The notes: a model not told the origin generated them from the letters alone. Numbered from the stretch's first letter, positions 28,029 to 40,202 are shown. The stretch is 64,000 bases of DNA from Pseudomonas japonica (GCF_013522925.1 NZ_JAAMQU010000001.1:310001-374000); one strand, 5' to 3'. A program made the numbers and translations.

Positions 28029-29699
28029 TCAGCGCATTCCTACGTCTGCGTAGTGGTCCAGCCCAGCCTGCAGGTAGGCCATCAAAGGCTGCAGTGGCAG
28101 GGGCCTGCTGACCAGGAACCCCTGCACCTGGTCGCATCCATACCTGCGTAGTTCGTCGAGCTGCTCCACCGTTTCCACGCCTTCGGCAACCACTTCCAGA
28201 TGCAGATTGTGCGCAAGGTTGACCATCGCTTTGACGAGTTGCCGGCTCTCAGCGCGCTCGTCCATGCCCGCCACGAAGCTACGGTCGATTTTCAGCAAGG
28301 CAATGGGCAGGCTGCTCAAATGCACAAAGGAAGAGAAGCCAGTGCCGAAGTCATCCAGTGAAAAGCGAACCCCAAGCTGGCCAAGGGCATCCATGGTATG
28401 GCGCACCTGATCGTTGCGCCGCATCACGGCGGTTTCGGTCAGCTCGAACTCGAGCCAACTGGCGTCGATGTCTCGGTCGTTTATCAGCCGGCTGAGTGTG
28501 CTCAGTAGCTGGCTGTCCTGAAACTGCCGAAAGGAGAGGTTCACTGCCATGTGTAATGGCGCGATGCCGGCGTTGCGCAGGGTTTGCATATCCTCGAGGG
28601 CCCGGGCCAGCACCCAGTATCCCAGCGGTACGATGAGCCCGCTTTGCTCCGCGAGAGGAACGAATTCGCTTGGGCCTAACAGGCCACGCTCCGCATGGCG
28701 CCACCGCACCAAGGCTTCAAGCCCCACGATACGGCCGCTGGGCAGATCCAGCCGCGGCTGATAGTGCATTTCCAATTCGTCACGACGCAGCGCCCGGCGC
28801 AGCTCGCCTTCCAGGTCTGCCATGCTGCGCGCATGCCGATTGATCCGTTCGTTGAACACATGAAAGGTACAGCCCTGAACGCTCTTGGCCTGGCGCATGG
28901 CGATATGGGCGTGCCACATGAGCGGATCAGGGTCGGTGCGCGCCTGCCCGTGGGCAATCCCCAGGCTACAACCGATCAACAGGCTCTCGCCGTCGACCCA
29001 GTAAGGTTCGCCCAGCGCTTCGATGATCTGCTCGGCAAGGCGCTCGGCACGTTGCGAATCGCGACGGGTATCGATAAGCAGGGCAAATTCATCGCCCCCC
29101 AGACGCGCCAGCCTGTCGCCGGGGCCCAGCTGCGCCTTGAGCCTGGCCACCACCTCGAGAATGAGCCTGTCTCCGGCCTGGTAGCCCAGGCAGTCGTTGG
29201 CATGGCGGAAGTTATCCAGATCGAGATGGCCCAGCGCCAAGCCCCGGCCATCACCACCCGCCAGGCTCGTCGCCAGCATGGCCAGAAAGCCTTGGCGGTT
29301 GGCAATGCCCGTGAGCGTGTCTTCCTCGGCCAGGCGCTGCAAAGTACCTTGCAGCACGCTGCGCTCGCACACGTGGCGCACGCATCGGCGCAGGGCGTCG
29401 GCATTCAGGTGAGGCAGCACCAGCCAGTCGCTCACGCCAACCGGCGGCTCCGGGGGTTCGCGCTCCAGTAGCAACACTTGCGGCCAGGCACACCGCCCTG
29501 CCGGGGGCTGACATTCAGGCGTGGCCAGTACCAATACAAGGCCTTCCTCGGCAAATTCGTCCCAATGCGCGCCCCACTCCGTTGCTCTGAGCAACGTGCA
29601 AGCCTCGCTCAACCCGGCGAGGCTTTTACGCACCGCAGCTTCCCACACGTCCTGTTGCGCGATCAGCAGCAGCCGCAAGGGTTCAGTGAGCGTAGACAA
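28029..29699 (-). CDS. GGDEF-EAL cyclic-di-GMP protein with degenerate receiver-like N-terminus
   Basis: A 556-residue protein. Residues 1-115 look receiver-like but lack the acidic pocket and phospho-aspartate. The GGDEF domain has intact GGDEF at 201-205. The EAL domain begins with EAL at 328-330 and retains ELTETAVM, DDFGTG, KIDRSF and EVVAEGVET, so phosphodiesterase activity is likely; both activities are possible. No membrane segment is predicted. A Fur-like box lies about 55 bases upstream of its start, between it and rep. Confidence 0.9.
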   Translation of the reverse strand: MSTLTEPLRLLLIAQQDVWEAAVRKSLAGLSEACTLLRATEWGAHWDEFAEEGLVLVLATPECQPPAGRCAWPQVLLLEREPPEPPVGVSDWLVLPHLNADALRRCVRHVCERSVLQGTLQRLAEEDTLTGIANRQGFLAMLATSLAGGDGRGLALGHLDLDNFRHANDCLGYQAGDRLILEVVARLKAQLGPGDRLARLGGDEFALLIDTRRDSQRAERLAEQIIEALGEPYWVDGESLLIGCSLGIAHGQARTDPDPLMWHAHIAMRQAKSVQGCTFHVFNERINRHARSMADLEGELRRALRRDELEMHYQPRLDLPSGRIVGLEALVRWRHAERGLLGPSEFVPLAEQSGLIVPLGYWVLARALEDMQTLRNAGIAPLHMAVNLSFRQFQDSQLLSTLSRLINDRDIDASWLEFELTETAVMRRNDQVRHTMDALGQLGVRFSLDDFGTGFSSFVHLSSLPIALLKIDRSFVAGMDERAESRQLVKAMVNLAHNLHLEVVAEGVETVEQLDELRRYGCDQVQGFLVSRPLPLQPLMAYLQAGLDHYADVGMR

Positions 29700-29751
29700 G
29701 CGAGCTCCTTAAAAGCATGACGCCCCATGGCGCGCAATTGATCTGGCGGGG

Positions 29752-29770
29752 GCCAATGATAATGATTTGC
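29752..29770. promoter_or_regulatory. Possible Fur box
   Basis: GCCAATGATAATGATTTGC matches GATAATGATAATCATTATC at about 14 of 19 positions, including 12 of 13 in the core. It lies 53 bases before the GGDEF-EAL start and 166 bases before rep, whose orientations diverge. Confidence 0.4.
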
Positions 29771-29935
29771 AAGGATGCAAGCACCATCATCGACGTCACC
29801 CTGTACAAGCAGGTAGCCAGGTACAACCAAAGTAACAAAATTCATAAAAAAACATAGAGGGTGAGAGACGGTCGCGGCAGAAAGCGCCTGTCCTGTTAAA
29901 ATGCGCGACCCTTTTTAGCGACCCCTCTGGAATCC

Positions 29936-32535
<2,600 letters not shown>

Positions 32536-32542
32536 CGCATCG

Positions 32543-32573
32543 GCCGGGAGCGCGTTTTTCAGCGCCTCCCGGC
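32543..32573. terminator. Hairpin between xpt and the acetyl-CoA hydrolase gene
   Basis: GCCGGGAGCGC and GCGCCTCCCGGC pair with a single bulge and a T-rich loop. It lies between convergent genes and may stop both transcripts, though no strong T-run follows. Confidence 0.55.
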
Positions 32574-32598
32574 ACTGCCTTGTCACTCCAGGTCGCGG

Positions 32599-34557
32599 TT
32601 ACTCCAGGTCGCGCGCAAGCGTGGCGGCCATGGGGGTTGGCATGGAGGTTGGCGAGGGCGGCCGAGTGGCCTGTAACCCCGCCAACAGCAGCCGCTGTTC
32701 CAACTGCTCACGCAGCCCTCCGGGTTCGTCCAGGCTCATGCGCGCCAGGTGTTCGGGATACAGCGAAGCGCTGGGCGCGTCCAGGGCAGCACGGCCCAGG
32801 TCCAGCAGTTCGGTGAGGTGGAATTTGCTTTTGAGCCAGTTCAGCGCCCGCAACAGGTCCTTTTCCGCTTCAGAGAAATCGCTGCCCAAGGGGTATTCCG
32901 GGAACAGGTGAGCATGCCGGGCGCGGATGTCCTCCAGCCGCTGCGGGGTGTTGTCCGTGAAGCGCGGGTCTATCCGGAAATCTCTAGGCAGTTTGCCCGC
33001 CAACTGTGCCTGGTCGAGAAGCGCCGGCTGAAAGCGCGAGTCAGCAATGTTCAGCAACGCCTCGATCACCTGAGCGTCACTTTTGCCGCGCAAATCCGCG
33101 ATGCCGTACTCGGTGATCACGATATCGCGCAAGTGCCGCGGGATGGTGCAGTGGTTCTGCTCCCACACGATGTTCGAGCTCACCACGCCACCGCTTTCAC
33201 GCCAGCTGCGCAGGAGCAGGATGGACCGCGCGCGTTCAAGTTCATGCCCTTGCACCACGAAGTCGAACTGCCCTCCCACACCGCTGAGCACACGGCCGTC
33301 TTGCAACTGGTCGGACGCAGCCGCACCGAACAGATTGACGCTCAATGCCGTGTTGATGAACCGGGCGTGTCGGCGCTGCTGACGCTTGAGGTCTTCATCG
33401 CCATACAGCTTGTTCACGTAGCTGATGGCAGTCATGGCAAAACGGGCCCGGGCCTGTAATGGCATTTCCCGAAGCCGGGCATAGAACGCCGAGGGGCCCA
33501 GGAAGAAGCCACCGTGCAGCACCGCGCCCTCTTCATCCAGTTCTGGGCCGGGGCCATTGGGGCCGCCCGTCACGCGCCGACGCAGTACGCCGGCATCGGC
33601 GAGCACCAGCAAGCCATTGACGAACATTTCGCTGCAGCCATAAAGCCCTTCGGCAAAGGGCGCCAGCCCGCCTTCCCTCTGGATCAGCTCATCCCATTGT
33701 TGCAGCTGGGCTTCCTGCACCAGCGAGCGATACCCCGTGTTATCCGCCTGGCGGGCAAGCAACGCTGCGGTGATCGCATCCCCTAGCGCGCCGATGCCTA
33801 TCTGCAACGTACCGCCATCGCGTACCAACGTACTGGCATGCAAACCGATGAAGTGCTCGCGTACGCCAACCGGCTGATTGGGCGTGGAGAACAGCGGCGT
33901 TTGCTCGGGGGTATCGATCAGCAGGTCGAACTGTTCGCGCGGGAGCTCCGCCTCGCCGGGCATGTAGGGCAGTTGAGCATGTACCTGGCCCAGCATCAGG
34001 ATGGTTTCACCGCCCCAGCGGCGGTGCTCCAGCATGGGCAGCAGGTCGAGCGTGATATCGGGATTGCAGCTGAGGCTGAGCAAGCCAGGCCGTTGTGGGT
34101 CTTCAGCCACCAGCTGGGCCACAAGGTTGATGCCTTGGGCGTTGATGTCTCTGGCCGCATGGCTGTAGTTGCTGCTTACATAGCCCTGCTGGGCCTGATG
34201 GCTACCCCCGAGCGCCCCGGACTGCATGAAAAACTGTTCGACCCGCACGTTTGCTGGCAAGGCGTCGGCCGCAAGGTCCGCTACAAAATCCAGCTCAGGA
34301 TAATCGCCGTAAACCCGTTCGATGAAGGGTTCCAGAAAACGACGCTGCAACCCGTCGCCCAGTGGCGGACGGCTCAGGCACAGGGCGGTATAAATCGTGA
34401 GCTGCCGCTCAGGAAGGGTTTTGATCCGGGCGTACAGGGCGTTGGCAAACCGGTTCGGCTTGCCCAGCCCAAGGGGAAGGCCAAGCCGGATATGCGCGGG
34501 CAAGCGCTCCAACACTACCTCTACCGCGCGTTCCAGGCTTAGCACATCAGTCATCAC
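32599..34557 (-). CDS. Acetyl-CoA hydrolase/transferase family protein
   Basis: A 652-residue protein of the acetyl-CoA hydrolase/CoA-transferase family. The catalytic glutamate lies in the VITEYGIADLRGKS motif of the C-terminal half. GGQFDFVVQGHELERARSI is another family phrase. N-terminal segments LPLGLGKPNRFANAL and LCLSRPPLGDGLQRRF fit the long variant found in pseudomonads. The reaction (succinyl-CoA:acetate transfer or hydrolysis) cannot be fixed from sequence. It starts at the doubled methionine at 34557/34554. A REP-like cluster lies upstream. Confidence 0.85.
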   Translation of the reverse strand: MMTDVLSLERAVEVVLERLPAHIRLGLPLGLGKPNRFANALYARIKTLPERQLTIYTALCLSRPPLGDGLQRRFLEPFIERVYGDYPELDFVADLAADALPANVRVEQFFMQSGALGGSHQAQQGYVSSNYSHAARDINAQGINLVAQLVAEDPQRPGLLSLSCNPDITLDLLPMLEHRRWGGETILMLGQVHAQLPYMPGEAELPREQFDLLIDTPEQTPLFSTPNQPVGVREHFIGLHASTLVRDGGTLQIGIGALGDAITAALLARQADNTGYRSLVQEAQLQQWDELIQREGGLAPFAEGLYGCSEMFVNGLLVLADAGVLRRRVTGGPNGPGPELDEEGAVLHGGFFLGPSAFYARLREMPLQARARFAMTAISYVNKLYGDEDLKRQQRRHARFINTALSVNLFGAAASDQLQDGRVLSGVGGQFDFVVQGHELERARSILLLRSWRESGGVVSSNIVWEQNHCTIPRHLRDIVITEYGIADLRGKSDAQVIEALLNIADSRFQPALLDQAQLAGKLPRDFRIDPRFTDNTPQRLEDIRARHAHLFPEYPLGSDFSEAEKDLLRALNWLKSKFHLTELLDLGRAALDAPSASLYPEHLARMSLDEPGGLREQLEQRLLLAGLQATRPPSPTSMPTPMAATLARDLE

Positions 34558-34609
34558 AACCTCCGTTTCGGATGCTCTGTGACTATGACCGCGCCGCGGT
34601 TGAATGTTT

Positions 34610-34712
34610 CTGTAGGCGACAGCCCGCGAATGGGTTTCGCCCCTTTTCGCGAGCTCTGCCCGCCCACAGGGGAACTGCGAGGGCGTAGGAGATGGGCGAA
34701 GCTCGGGAATAA
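34610..34712. repeat. Degenerate REP-like cluster
   Basis: Three related units: TGTAGGCGACAGCCCGCGAA, then inverted TTCGCGAGCTCTGCCCGCCC, then a third copy containing GTAGGAGATGGGCGAAGCTC. They resemble the pair at 57973-58029. They fill the gap between the acetyl-CoA hydrolase and pauR genes. Confidence 0.6.
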
Positions 34713-34738
34713 GGCCGCTCAGAACAGCTTTGGCTGGC

Positions 34739-35287
34739 TCAGAAATTCGCCGGCGTGGCCGCGCTGATCAGCCGAGCGGGAGCGTCGTAGGGGTTGCGGA
34801 AGCGGTGTGGGCGGGTGCTTTCAAAATAGTAACTGTCGCCCGCTTCCAGCACGAACGTTTCCAGGCCCACGACAAGCTCCAGGCGGCCTTCGATGAGGAT
34901 GCCGGTTTCCTCGCCGTCATGCGTGAGCATTTCTTCGCCGGTATCCGCGCCCGGCGGATAGATTTCGGTGAGAAAGGCAATCGCGCGGCTGCTGTGGCCA
35001 CGACCGACCAGCTTCATGGTGACTTCGCCGTCAGAGATATCGATCAGCTCGTTAGCCTTGTAGACGATCTGGGCCGTGCTTTCCGGGGCGAGCTCCTCGG
35101 AAAAGAACTCCACCATGGACATGGGTATCCCGCTCAGCACTTTACGCAGCGAACTGATCGACGGGCTTACGCTGTTTTTCTCGATCATCGAGATGGTGCT
35201 GTTGGTCACCCCCGCGCGTTTGGCTAGCTCACGTTGAGACAGGCCCTTGAGCTTGCGAATGGCTTGCAATCGTTCACCGACGTCCAA
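34739..35287 (-). CDS. pauR: XRE-cupin regulator PauR, polyamine catabolism repressor
   Basis: A 182-residue regulator: a helix-turn-helix (about residues 5-58: LQAIRKLKGLSQRELAKRAG and STISMIEKN) and a C-terminal cupin (about 105-175) with EMLTHDGEE and the YYFES segment. It is the PuuR-like PA5301 type, which in P. aeruginosa represses polyamine (pau) genes. I start at TTG 35287 because GAGGAGGG lies 9 bases upstream and homologues begin with this DVG sequence; an ATG at 35341 is less likely. pauB-like and pauC genes lie 4-11 kb away. Confidence 0.8.
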   Translation of the reverse strand: MDVGERLQAIRKLKGLSQRELAKRAGVTNSTISMIEKNSVSPSISSLRKVLSGIPMSMVEFFSEELAPESTAQIVYKANELIDISDGEVTMKLVGRGHSSRAIAFLTEIYPPGADTGEEMLTHDGEETGILIEGRLELVVGLETFVLEAGDSYYFESTRPHRFRNPYDAPARLISAATPANF

Positions 35288-35402
35288 TGACGGAACCCTC
35301 CTCGGGGCATCTGCTGGCAATAATGAACGGTATGATCGCAACAGCGTTCAGTATTTACAACACCCGCACCCGTCGAAGGGTTATTTGGCAGCCATCTGCG
35401 CC

Positions 35403-36473
35403 TTACTCGCTGTACACGAGCGGCACCCGCTTGAGGTTGCAGAACAGCTGGTACGGAATGGCTTGTGCCCAGCTGGCCACTTCACTGGCAAGTACCTGGC
35501 GCCCCCACAACTCAACCGGGCTGCCAAGGGTGGCTTCGGGTACGTCGGTGAGGTCCACGCACAGCATGTCCATGGATACCCGCCCCAGCAGGCGACTGCG
35601 TTTGCCGGCCACCATCACCGGCGTGCCAGTAGGTGCATGACGTGGGTAGCCATCGGCGTACCCCATGGCAACCACACCTACGCGCATCGGGCGGTCGGTC
35701 ACGAAGCTCTGCCCGTAGCCGATCGGCTCGCCTTCGGGCAATTCGCGTACGCAGATCACCCGGGATTCAAGCGTCATCACCGGCTGCAGGCGGTCGGCGT
35801 TGGGGTGTGGCTGTTCGAAGGGTGTTGCGCCATACAGCATGATCCCTGGGCGCACCCAATCGCTGGGCACCTGTGGCCAGCCCAATACAGCGGGTGAATT
35901 GCGCAGGCTCACTTCGGCCGCCAGGCCTTCACTGGCCTGCTTGAACTGCTCTACTTGCTCGGCGCTGCGAGGGTTGTCCAACTCATCGGCGCTGGAGAAA
36001 TGGCTCATCAACACCACTTTGGCGACCTTGCCGCTTGCCAGCAGGCGCTGATAGGCCCAGGCATAGTCGGCCGGAGGTACACCCACCCGATGCATCCCGG
36101 AATCCATCTTCAGCCACACCGTGATTGGCGTTGGCAACGCGGCCTGCTCTATCGCCTCCACCTGCCACAACGAGTGAGCCACGCACCAGAGAGAGTGCTC
36201 GGCGATCAACGGCAATTCAGCTGCTTCGAAAAAACCTTCCAACAACAGGATAGGCGCCTGGATACCTGCCTCGCGCAGCTGCAACGCCTCCTCGATACAG
36301 GCCACCGCGAAACCATCGGCCACCTCGGCGAGCGCTTGCGCGCAACGCACCGCGCCGTGCCCATACGCATCGGCCTTGATAACTGCCAAGGCGCGAGCGT
36401 CAGTGAGCTCGCGCGCAAGACGGTAGTTTTCACGCAGGGCTTGCAGGTCGATAAGGGCACGGGCGGGGCGCAT
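35403..36473 (-). CDS. dadX: Catabolic alanine racemase DadX
   Basis: A 356-residue PLP racemase interconverting L- and D-alanine. The PLP lysine is in [13 protein letters not shown] (about residue 33), and the catalytic tyrosine region includes [11 protein letters not shown] and GRVSMDM. It lies downstream of dadA and a RidA paralogue, which identifies it as the catabolic DadX rather than biosynthetic Alr. DadX feeds D-alanine to DadA. A strong terminator-like hairpin sits between ridA and dadX, so its transcription may be partly separate. Confidence 0.92.
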   Translation of the reverse strand: MRPARALIDLQALRENYRLARELTDARALAVIKADAYGHGAVRCAQALAEVADGFAVACIEEALQLREAGIQAPILLLEGFFEAAELPLIAEHSLWCVAHSLWQVEAIEQAALPTPITVWLKMDSGMHRVGVPPADYAWAYQRLLASGKVAKVVLMSHFSSADELDNPRSAEQVEQFKQASEGLAAEVSLRNSPAVLGWPQVPSDWVRPGIMLYGATPFEQPHPNADRLQPVMTLESRVICVRELPEGEPIGYGQSFVTDRPMRVGVVAMGYADGYPRHAPTGTPVMVAGKRSRLLGRVSMDMLCVDLTDVPEATLGSPVELWGRQVLASEVASWAQAIPYQLFCNLKRVPLVYSE

Positions 36474-36504
36474 GAAAGGGCTCTTCGAGGTTGAGGTTCA
36501 GGCA

Positions 36505-36537
36505 GAAAAAACCCGGCTGATCCGAAGACCCGCCGGG
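36505..36537 (-). terminator. Rho-independent terminator between ridA and dadX
   Basis: Read leftward: GCCCGGC, a loop of about 14 bases, GCCGGGT then a run of T. It lies 11 bases after the ridA stop and 32 bases before the dadX start. Confidence 0.75.
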
Positions 36538-36547
36538 CGAGGAATCG

Positions 36548-36901
36548 TTACTTCAGGGCAGCAGTCACCGACAGCTCAACGAGAATTTCCGGCTCGCACA
36601 ACTTGGCCTCCACCGTCGCCCTGGCTGGGGCGAAGCCTCTGGGGAGCCAGGTGTCCCACACGGCATTCATGCCTTCGAAATGAGCGTCGATGTCTTTCAG
36701 GTAAATAGTCACCGAGAGCAGCTGCTCCTTACTGGAGCCTGCCAGGTCGAGCAGGCGCTCGATATTTGCCAGGGTTTCCCGGGTTTGTTGCTCGATGCCG
36801 GCCGTCATGTCGTCGCCGACCTGGCCAGCCAGATACACCACCCCATTATGGGTAACGATCTGGCTCATGCGTTCATTGGTGAGCTGGCGCTGGATTACCA
36901 T
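36548..36901 (-). CDS. RidA/YjgF family protein of the dad operon
   Basis: A 117-residue Rid-family protein. Rid proteins hydrolyse reactive enamines/imines; the 2-iminopropionate made by DadA is a typical substrate, so its place between dadA and dadX is sensible. The conserved [10 protein letters not shown] arginine is present, but the C-terminal segment is [16 protein letters not shown] rather than the classical VEMEAIA, suggesting a non-archetypal subfamily. The start at [13 protein letters not shown] (36901) overlaps the end of dadA by 29 bases, which implies coupling. Confidence 0.87.
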   Translation of the reverse strand: MVIQRQLTNERMSQIVTHNGVVYLAGQVGDDMTAGIEQQTRETLANIERLLDLAGSSKEQLLSVTIYLKDIDAHFEGMNAVWDTWLPRGFAPARATVEAKLCEPEILVELSVTAALK

Positions 36902-38174
36902 GCCTGGCGTTCTCCTGGTGACTGCCGTAGCGGGAAATGTCGAGGCCCTGGGCACTGATTTGCGGCTTCTTGCGCGCCATCAGGTCTGCGAGCAGGCGAC
37001 CCGAGCCGCAGGCCATGGTCCAGCCAAGCGTACCGTGGCCGGTATTGAGGAACAGGTTGCGCATCGGCGTCGCCCCCACGATAGGCGTGCCATCCGGGGT
37101 GGTCGGGCGCAAGCCTGTCCAGAACGTGGCCTGCGCAAGGTCGCCGCCGCGAGGATAGAGATCATTGACGATCATCTCCAGCGTTTCGCGCCGGCGTGGG
37201 TTGAGCGACAGATCGAAGCCGGCAATCTCGGCCATGCCCCCTACCCGAATGCGATTATCGAAACGGGTGATCGCCACTTTGTAGGTTTCGTCGAGGATGG
37301 TCGACGTAGGTGCCATCGCCGCATCGGTAATCGGCACGGTGAGCGAGTAGCCCTTCAACGGATACACCGGTGCCTTGATCCCCAGAGGCTTCAGCAGCGC
37401 GGGCGAGTAGCTGCCCAGGGCAAGCACGTAGCGGTCGGCGGTTTCCAGCTTGCCGTCGATGATCACACCGTTCACGCGGTCCCCTGCGAAATCCAGCCGC
37501 TCGATGGTTTGCCCGAACCTGAACTCCACGCCCAGCGCCTTGGCCATTTCTGCCAGGCGCGTGGTGAACATCTGGCAATCGCCGGTTTGATCGTTAGGCA
37601 GGCGCAGCGCGCCTACGAGCAGGTCGCCGGTGGCCGCAAGCGCAGGCTCCACGCGGGCGATACCAGCGCGATCAAGCACTTCGTAAGGCACACCGGACTG
37701 TTTCAGAACCGCAATGTCCTTGGCCGCGTTATCGAGCTGCTCCTGGGTACGGAACACCTGCGTAGTGCCCAGTGTGCGGCCTTCGTAGGTAATGCCGGTT
37801 TCGGAACGCAACTCATCGAGGCAATCGCGGCTGTACTCTGACAGCCGTACCATCCGCTCCTTGTTGATGGCATAGCGGCTGGCTGTGCAGTTACGCAGCA
37901 TTTGCGCCATCCACAGGTATTGGTCCAGGCTGCCGGTAGCCTTGATCGCCAACGGAGCATGGCGCTGAGCCAGCCATGTGAGCGCCTTGAGCGGAATACC
38001 CGGTGCGGCCCAGGGCGAAGCATAACCAGGAGACACCTGGCCCGCGTTGGCGAAACTGGTTTCCATTGCCACTGCGGGCTGGCGGTCGACTACCACAACC
38101 TCAAAGCCCTGCCGCGCGAGGTAATACGCGGTAGTGGTGCCGATCACCCCACTGCCCAATACCAGTACTCGCAT
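36873..38174 (-). CDS. dadA: D-amino acid dehydrogenase DadA
   Basis: FAD enzyme of the inner membrane surface that oxidises D-alanine to pyruvate and ammonia. It has 433 residues. The FAD motif [21 protein letters not shown] lies at residues 3-23; [15 protein letters not shown] and the C-terminal [20 protein letters not shown] are strong DadA markers. I start at MRVLVLGSG (38174), which is the family N-terminus. First gene of a dadA-ridA-dadX set, divergent from an Lrp-type regulator across 155 bases that should contain its binding sites. Confidence 0.95.
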   Translation of the reverse strand: MRVLVLGSGVIGTTTAYYLARQGFEVVVVDRQPAVAMETSFANAGQVSPGYASPWAAPGIPLKALTWLAQRHAPLAIKATGSLDQYLWMAQMLRNCTASRYAINKERMVRLSEYSRDCLDELRSETGITYEGRTLGTTQVFRTQEQLDNAAKDIAVLKQSGVPYEVLDRAGIARVEPALAATGDLLVGALRLPNDQTGDCQMFTTRLAEMAKALGVEFRFGQTIERLDFAGDRVNGVIIDGKLETADRYVLALGSYSPALLKPLGIKAPVYPLKGYSLTVPITDAAMAPTSTILDETYKVAITRFDNRIRVGGMAEIAGFDLSLNPRRRETLEMIVNDLYPRGGDLAQATFWTGLRPTTPDGTPIVGATPMRNLFLNTGHGTLGWTMACGSGRLLADLMARKKPQISAQGLDISRYGSHQENARHGNPAPAHQ

Positions 38175-38329
38175 GTTCAACCCCTTCTCGCGGCCGGCCG
38201 CGGTTCGAATGTGTTCTAGACGAAATTGACGGCAGTATATGGACTGGAAACCAGTGCTATTCACTGTATGTAGCGCTATATTTGGCGAGAATTCTCGGCA
38301 AGATTGGCTTTTCCGGAGGGGCATCGCCT

Positions 38330-38818
38330 ATGCGCACCCATCATCAGACCAAGCGCGAGCTTGATAGGATTGACCGCAATATTCTCCGCCTGTTGCAGGC
38401 CGACGGGCGTCTGTCCTTCACCGAGCTGGGGGAAAAGGTAGGGCTGTCCACCACGCCCTGTACCGAACGGGTTCGCCGGCTGGAGCGCGAAGGCATCATC
38501 ATGGGCTATTACGCTCGGCTCAATCCGCAACACCTCAAAGGTAGCCTGCTGGTGTTCGTGGAAATCAGCCTGGACTACAAATCCGGAGATACCTTCGAGG
38601 AGTTCAGGCGCGCGGTGCTCAAACTGCCACACGTACTGGAATGCCATCTGGTATCTGGGGATTTCGACTACCTCGTGAAGGCACGTATTTCCGAAATGGC
38701 CTCCTACCGCAAGCTGCTGGGGGACATTCTGTTGAAGCTCCCGCACGTGCGTGAATCCAAAAGTTACATCGTGATGGAAGAGGTCAAAGAAAGCCTCACG
38801 TTGCCAATACCGGACTGA
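38330..38818 (+). CDS. lrp: Lrp/AsnC-family regulator of the dad operon
   Basis: A 162-residue leucine-responsive regulator. An N-terminal winged helix (LDRIDRNILRLLQADGRLSF and STTPCTERVRRLE) is followed by the RAM ligand-binding domain with HVLECHLVSGDFDYLVKA. In P. aeruginosa the Lrp encoded here is needed for alanine induction of dadAX. The start at ATG 38330 has a GGAGGG ribosome binding site about 10 bases upstream; a longer TTG-started frame is not conserved. It may also influence the following oxidase gene. Confidence 0.9.
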   Translation: MRTHHQTKRELDRIDRNILRLLQADGRLSFTELGEKVGLSTTPCTERVRRLEREGIIMGYYARLNPQHLKGSLLVFVEISLDYKSGDTFEEFRRAVLKLPHVLECHLVSGDFDYLVKARISEMASYRKLLGDILLKLPHVRESKSYIVMEEVKESLTLPIPD

Positions 38819-38882
38819 CCCGTGCACGAATACACCCACGGGTGTTAAATTTCGCTAACAGCCACACCTCCAGGATGCGCTT

Positions 38883-40193
38883 ATGGATGCCACTGTCCGG
38901 CATGCCTCACACCTCGATCAACCGGCTTCCTATTACGAAGCGACCCGCCTTGTATTGCCGGAATATCCTTACCTGCAAGGTGAGTTAAAGGTCGATGTGT
39001 GCATCGTGGGCGGCGGCTTCAGTGGCCTCAATACAGCCATCGAACTGGCCGAAAGGGGCATGAGCGTGGCACTGCTCGAGGCGCGAACCATTGGCTGGGG
39101 AGCCTCAGGGCGAAACGGAGGGCAGTTGATCCGTGGAGTGGGCCACGACGTTGAGCAATTCGAGCCCCTGCTAGGGCATGCCGGCGTGCGCCAGCTCAAG
39201 CGGATGGGCCTGGAGGCGGTGGAGATCGTTCGGCAGCGCGTCGAAAAATACAACCTGGCATGCGACCTTACCTGGGGTTATTGCGATCTGGCCAACAAGC
39301 CTGCCCAGTTCGAAGCATTCGCGGCGGAAATCGCCGAGCTGCGCGGCTTGGGGTACCGCCACGCCATGGAATTGATCACGGCGCAGCAGTTGCCCGGCGT
39401 GGTGGGTTCCGCGCGCTATCATGGCGGCCTGGTCGATATGGGCTCTGGCCACCTGCACCCCTTGAATCTGGCGCTTGGGGAAGCTGCCGTAGCGCAACAC
39501 CTGGGCGCTCATGTGTTCGAACGTTCGGCAGTGACCCGTATCGACTACGGCCCGGAAATTAGCGTGCACACCGCGCACGGCTCGGTGCGCGCCGAGACAC
39601 TGGTGCTGGCTTGCAATGCTTACCTGGGTGACCTGAACCCTGAGCTAGGCGGCAAGGTGCTGCCAGCGGGCAGTTACATCATTGCCACCGAGCCGCTGCC
39701 TGAGGCACTGGCGCGTGAGCTACTGCCGCGCAATATGGCGGCATGCGATCAGCGAGTCACTGTGGATTATTTCCGCCTTTCCGCGGACCGCCGGCTGCTG
39801 TTCGGCGGGGCCTGCCATTATTCCGGGCGCGATCCACAGGACATTGCCGCCTACATGCGCCCCAAGATGTTGAAGGTTTTCCCGCAGCTGAGCGGCGTGC
39901 GCATCGATTACCAATGGGGCGGCATGATCGGGATCGGCGCCAACCGGTTGCCCCAGATCGGCCGCCTCGCCAGCCACCCCAATGTGTACTACGCCCAGGC
40001 CTATGCCGGGCATGGTTTGAACGCTACCCACCTGGCAGGGCGGCTGCTGGCAGAGGCCATCACCGGCAGGGTGGGGGGCGGGTTCGACCTGTTCGCCAAG
40101 GTGCCGCACATGACCTTCCCCGGCGGGAAACATCTGCGCTCGCCCCTGCTGGCCCTCGGCATGCTATGGCACCGGCTCAAGGAACTCGTCTGA
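38883..40193 (+). CDS. FAD-dependent oxidoreductase, PuuB/PauB type
   Basis: A 436-residue DAO-family enzyme resembling gamma-glutamylputrescine oxidase. The FAD motif VDVCIVGGGFSGLNTAIELA begins near residue 38, followed by GASGRNGGQLIRG. The C-terminal YYAQAYAGHGLNATHLAGRL motif contacts FAD. In P. aeruginosa the homologue after lrp is one of the PauB enzymes that oxidise gamma-glutamylated polyamines; PauC and PauR are in this window too. Substrate range is inferred. It follows lrp by 64 bases. Confidence 0.85.
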   Translation: MDATVRHASHLDQPASYYEATRLVLPEYPYLQGELKVDVCIVGGGFSGLNTAIELAERGMSVALLEARTIGWGASGRNGGQLIRGVGHDVEQFEPLLGHAGVRQLKRMGLEAVEIVRQRVEKYNLACDLTWGYCDLANKPAQFEAFAAEIAELRGLGYRHAMELITAQQLPGVVGSARYHGGLVDMGSGHLHPLNLALGEAAVAQHLGAHVFERSAVTRIDYGPEISVHTAHGSVRAETLVLACNAYLGDLNPELGGKVLPAGSYIIATEPLPEALARELLPRNMAACDQRVTVDYFRLSADRRLLFGGACHYSGRDPQDIAAYMRPKMLKVFPQLSGVRIDYQWGGMIGIGANRLPQIGRLASHPNVYYAQAYAGHGLNATHLAGRLLAEAITGRVGGGFDLFAKVPHMTFPGGKHLRSPLLALGMLWHRLKELV

Positions 40194-40202
40194 GCCGGCG
40201 GC

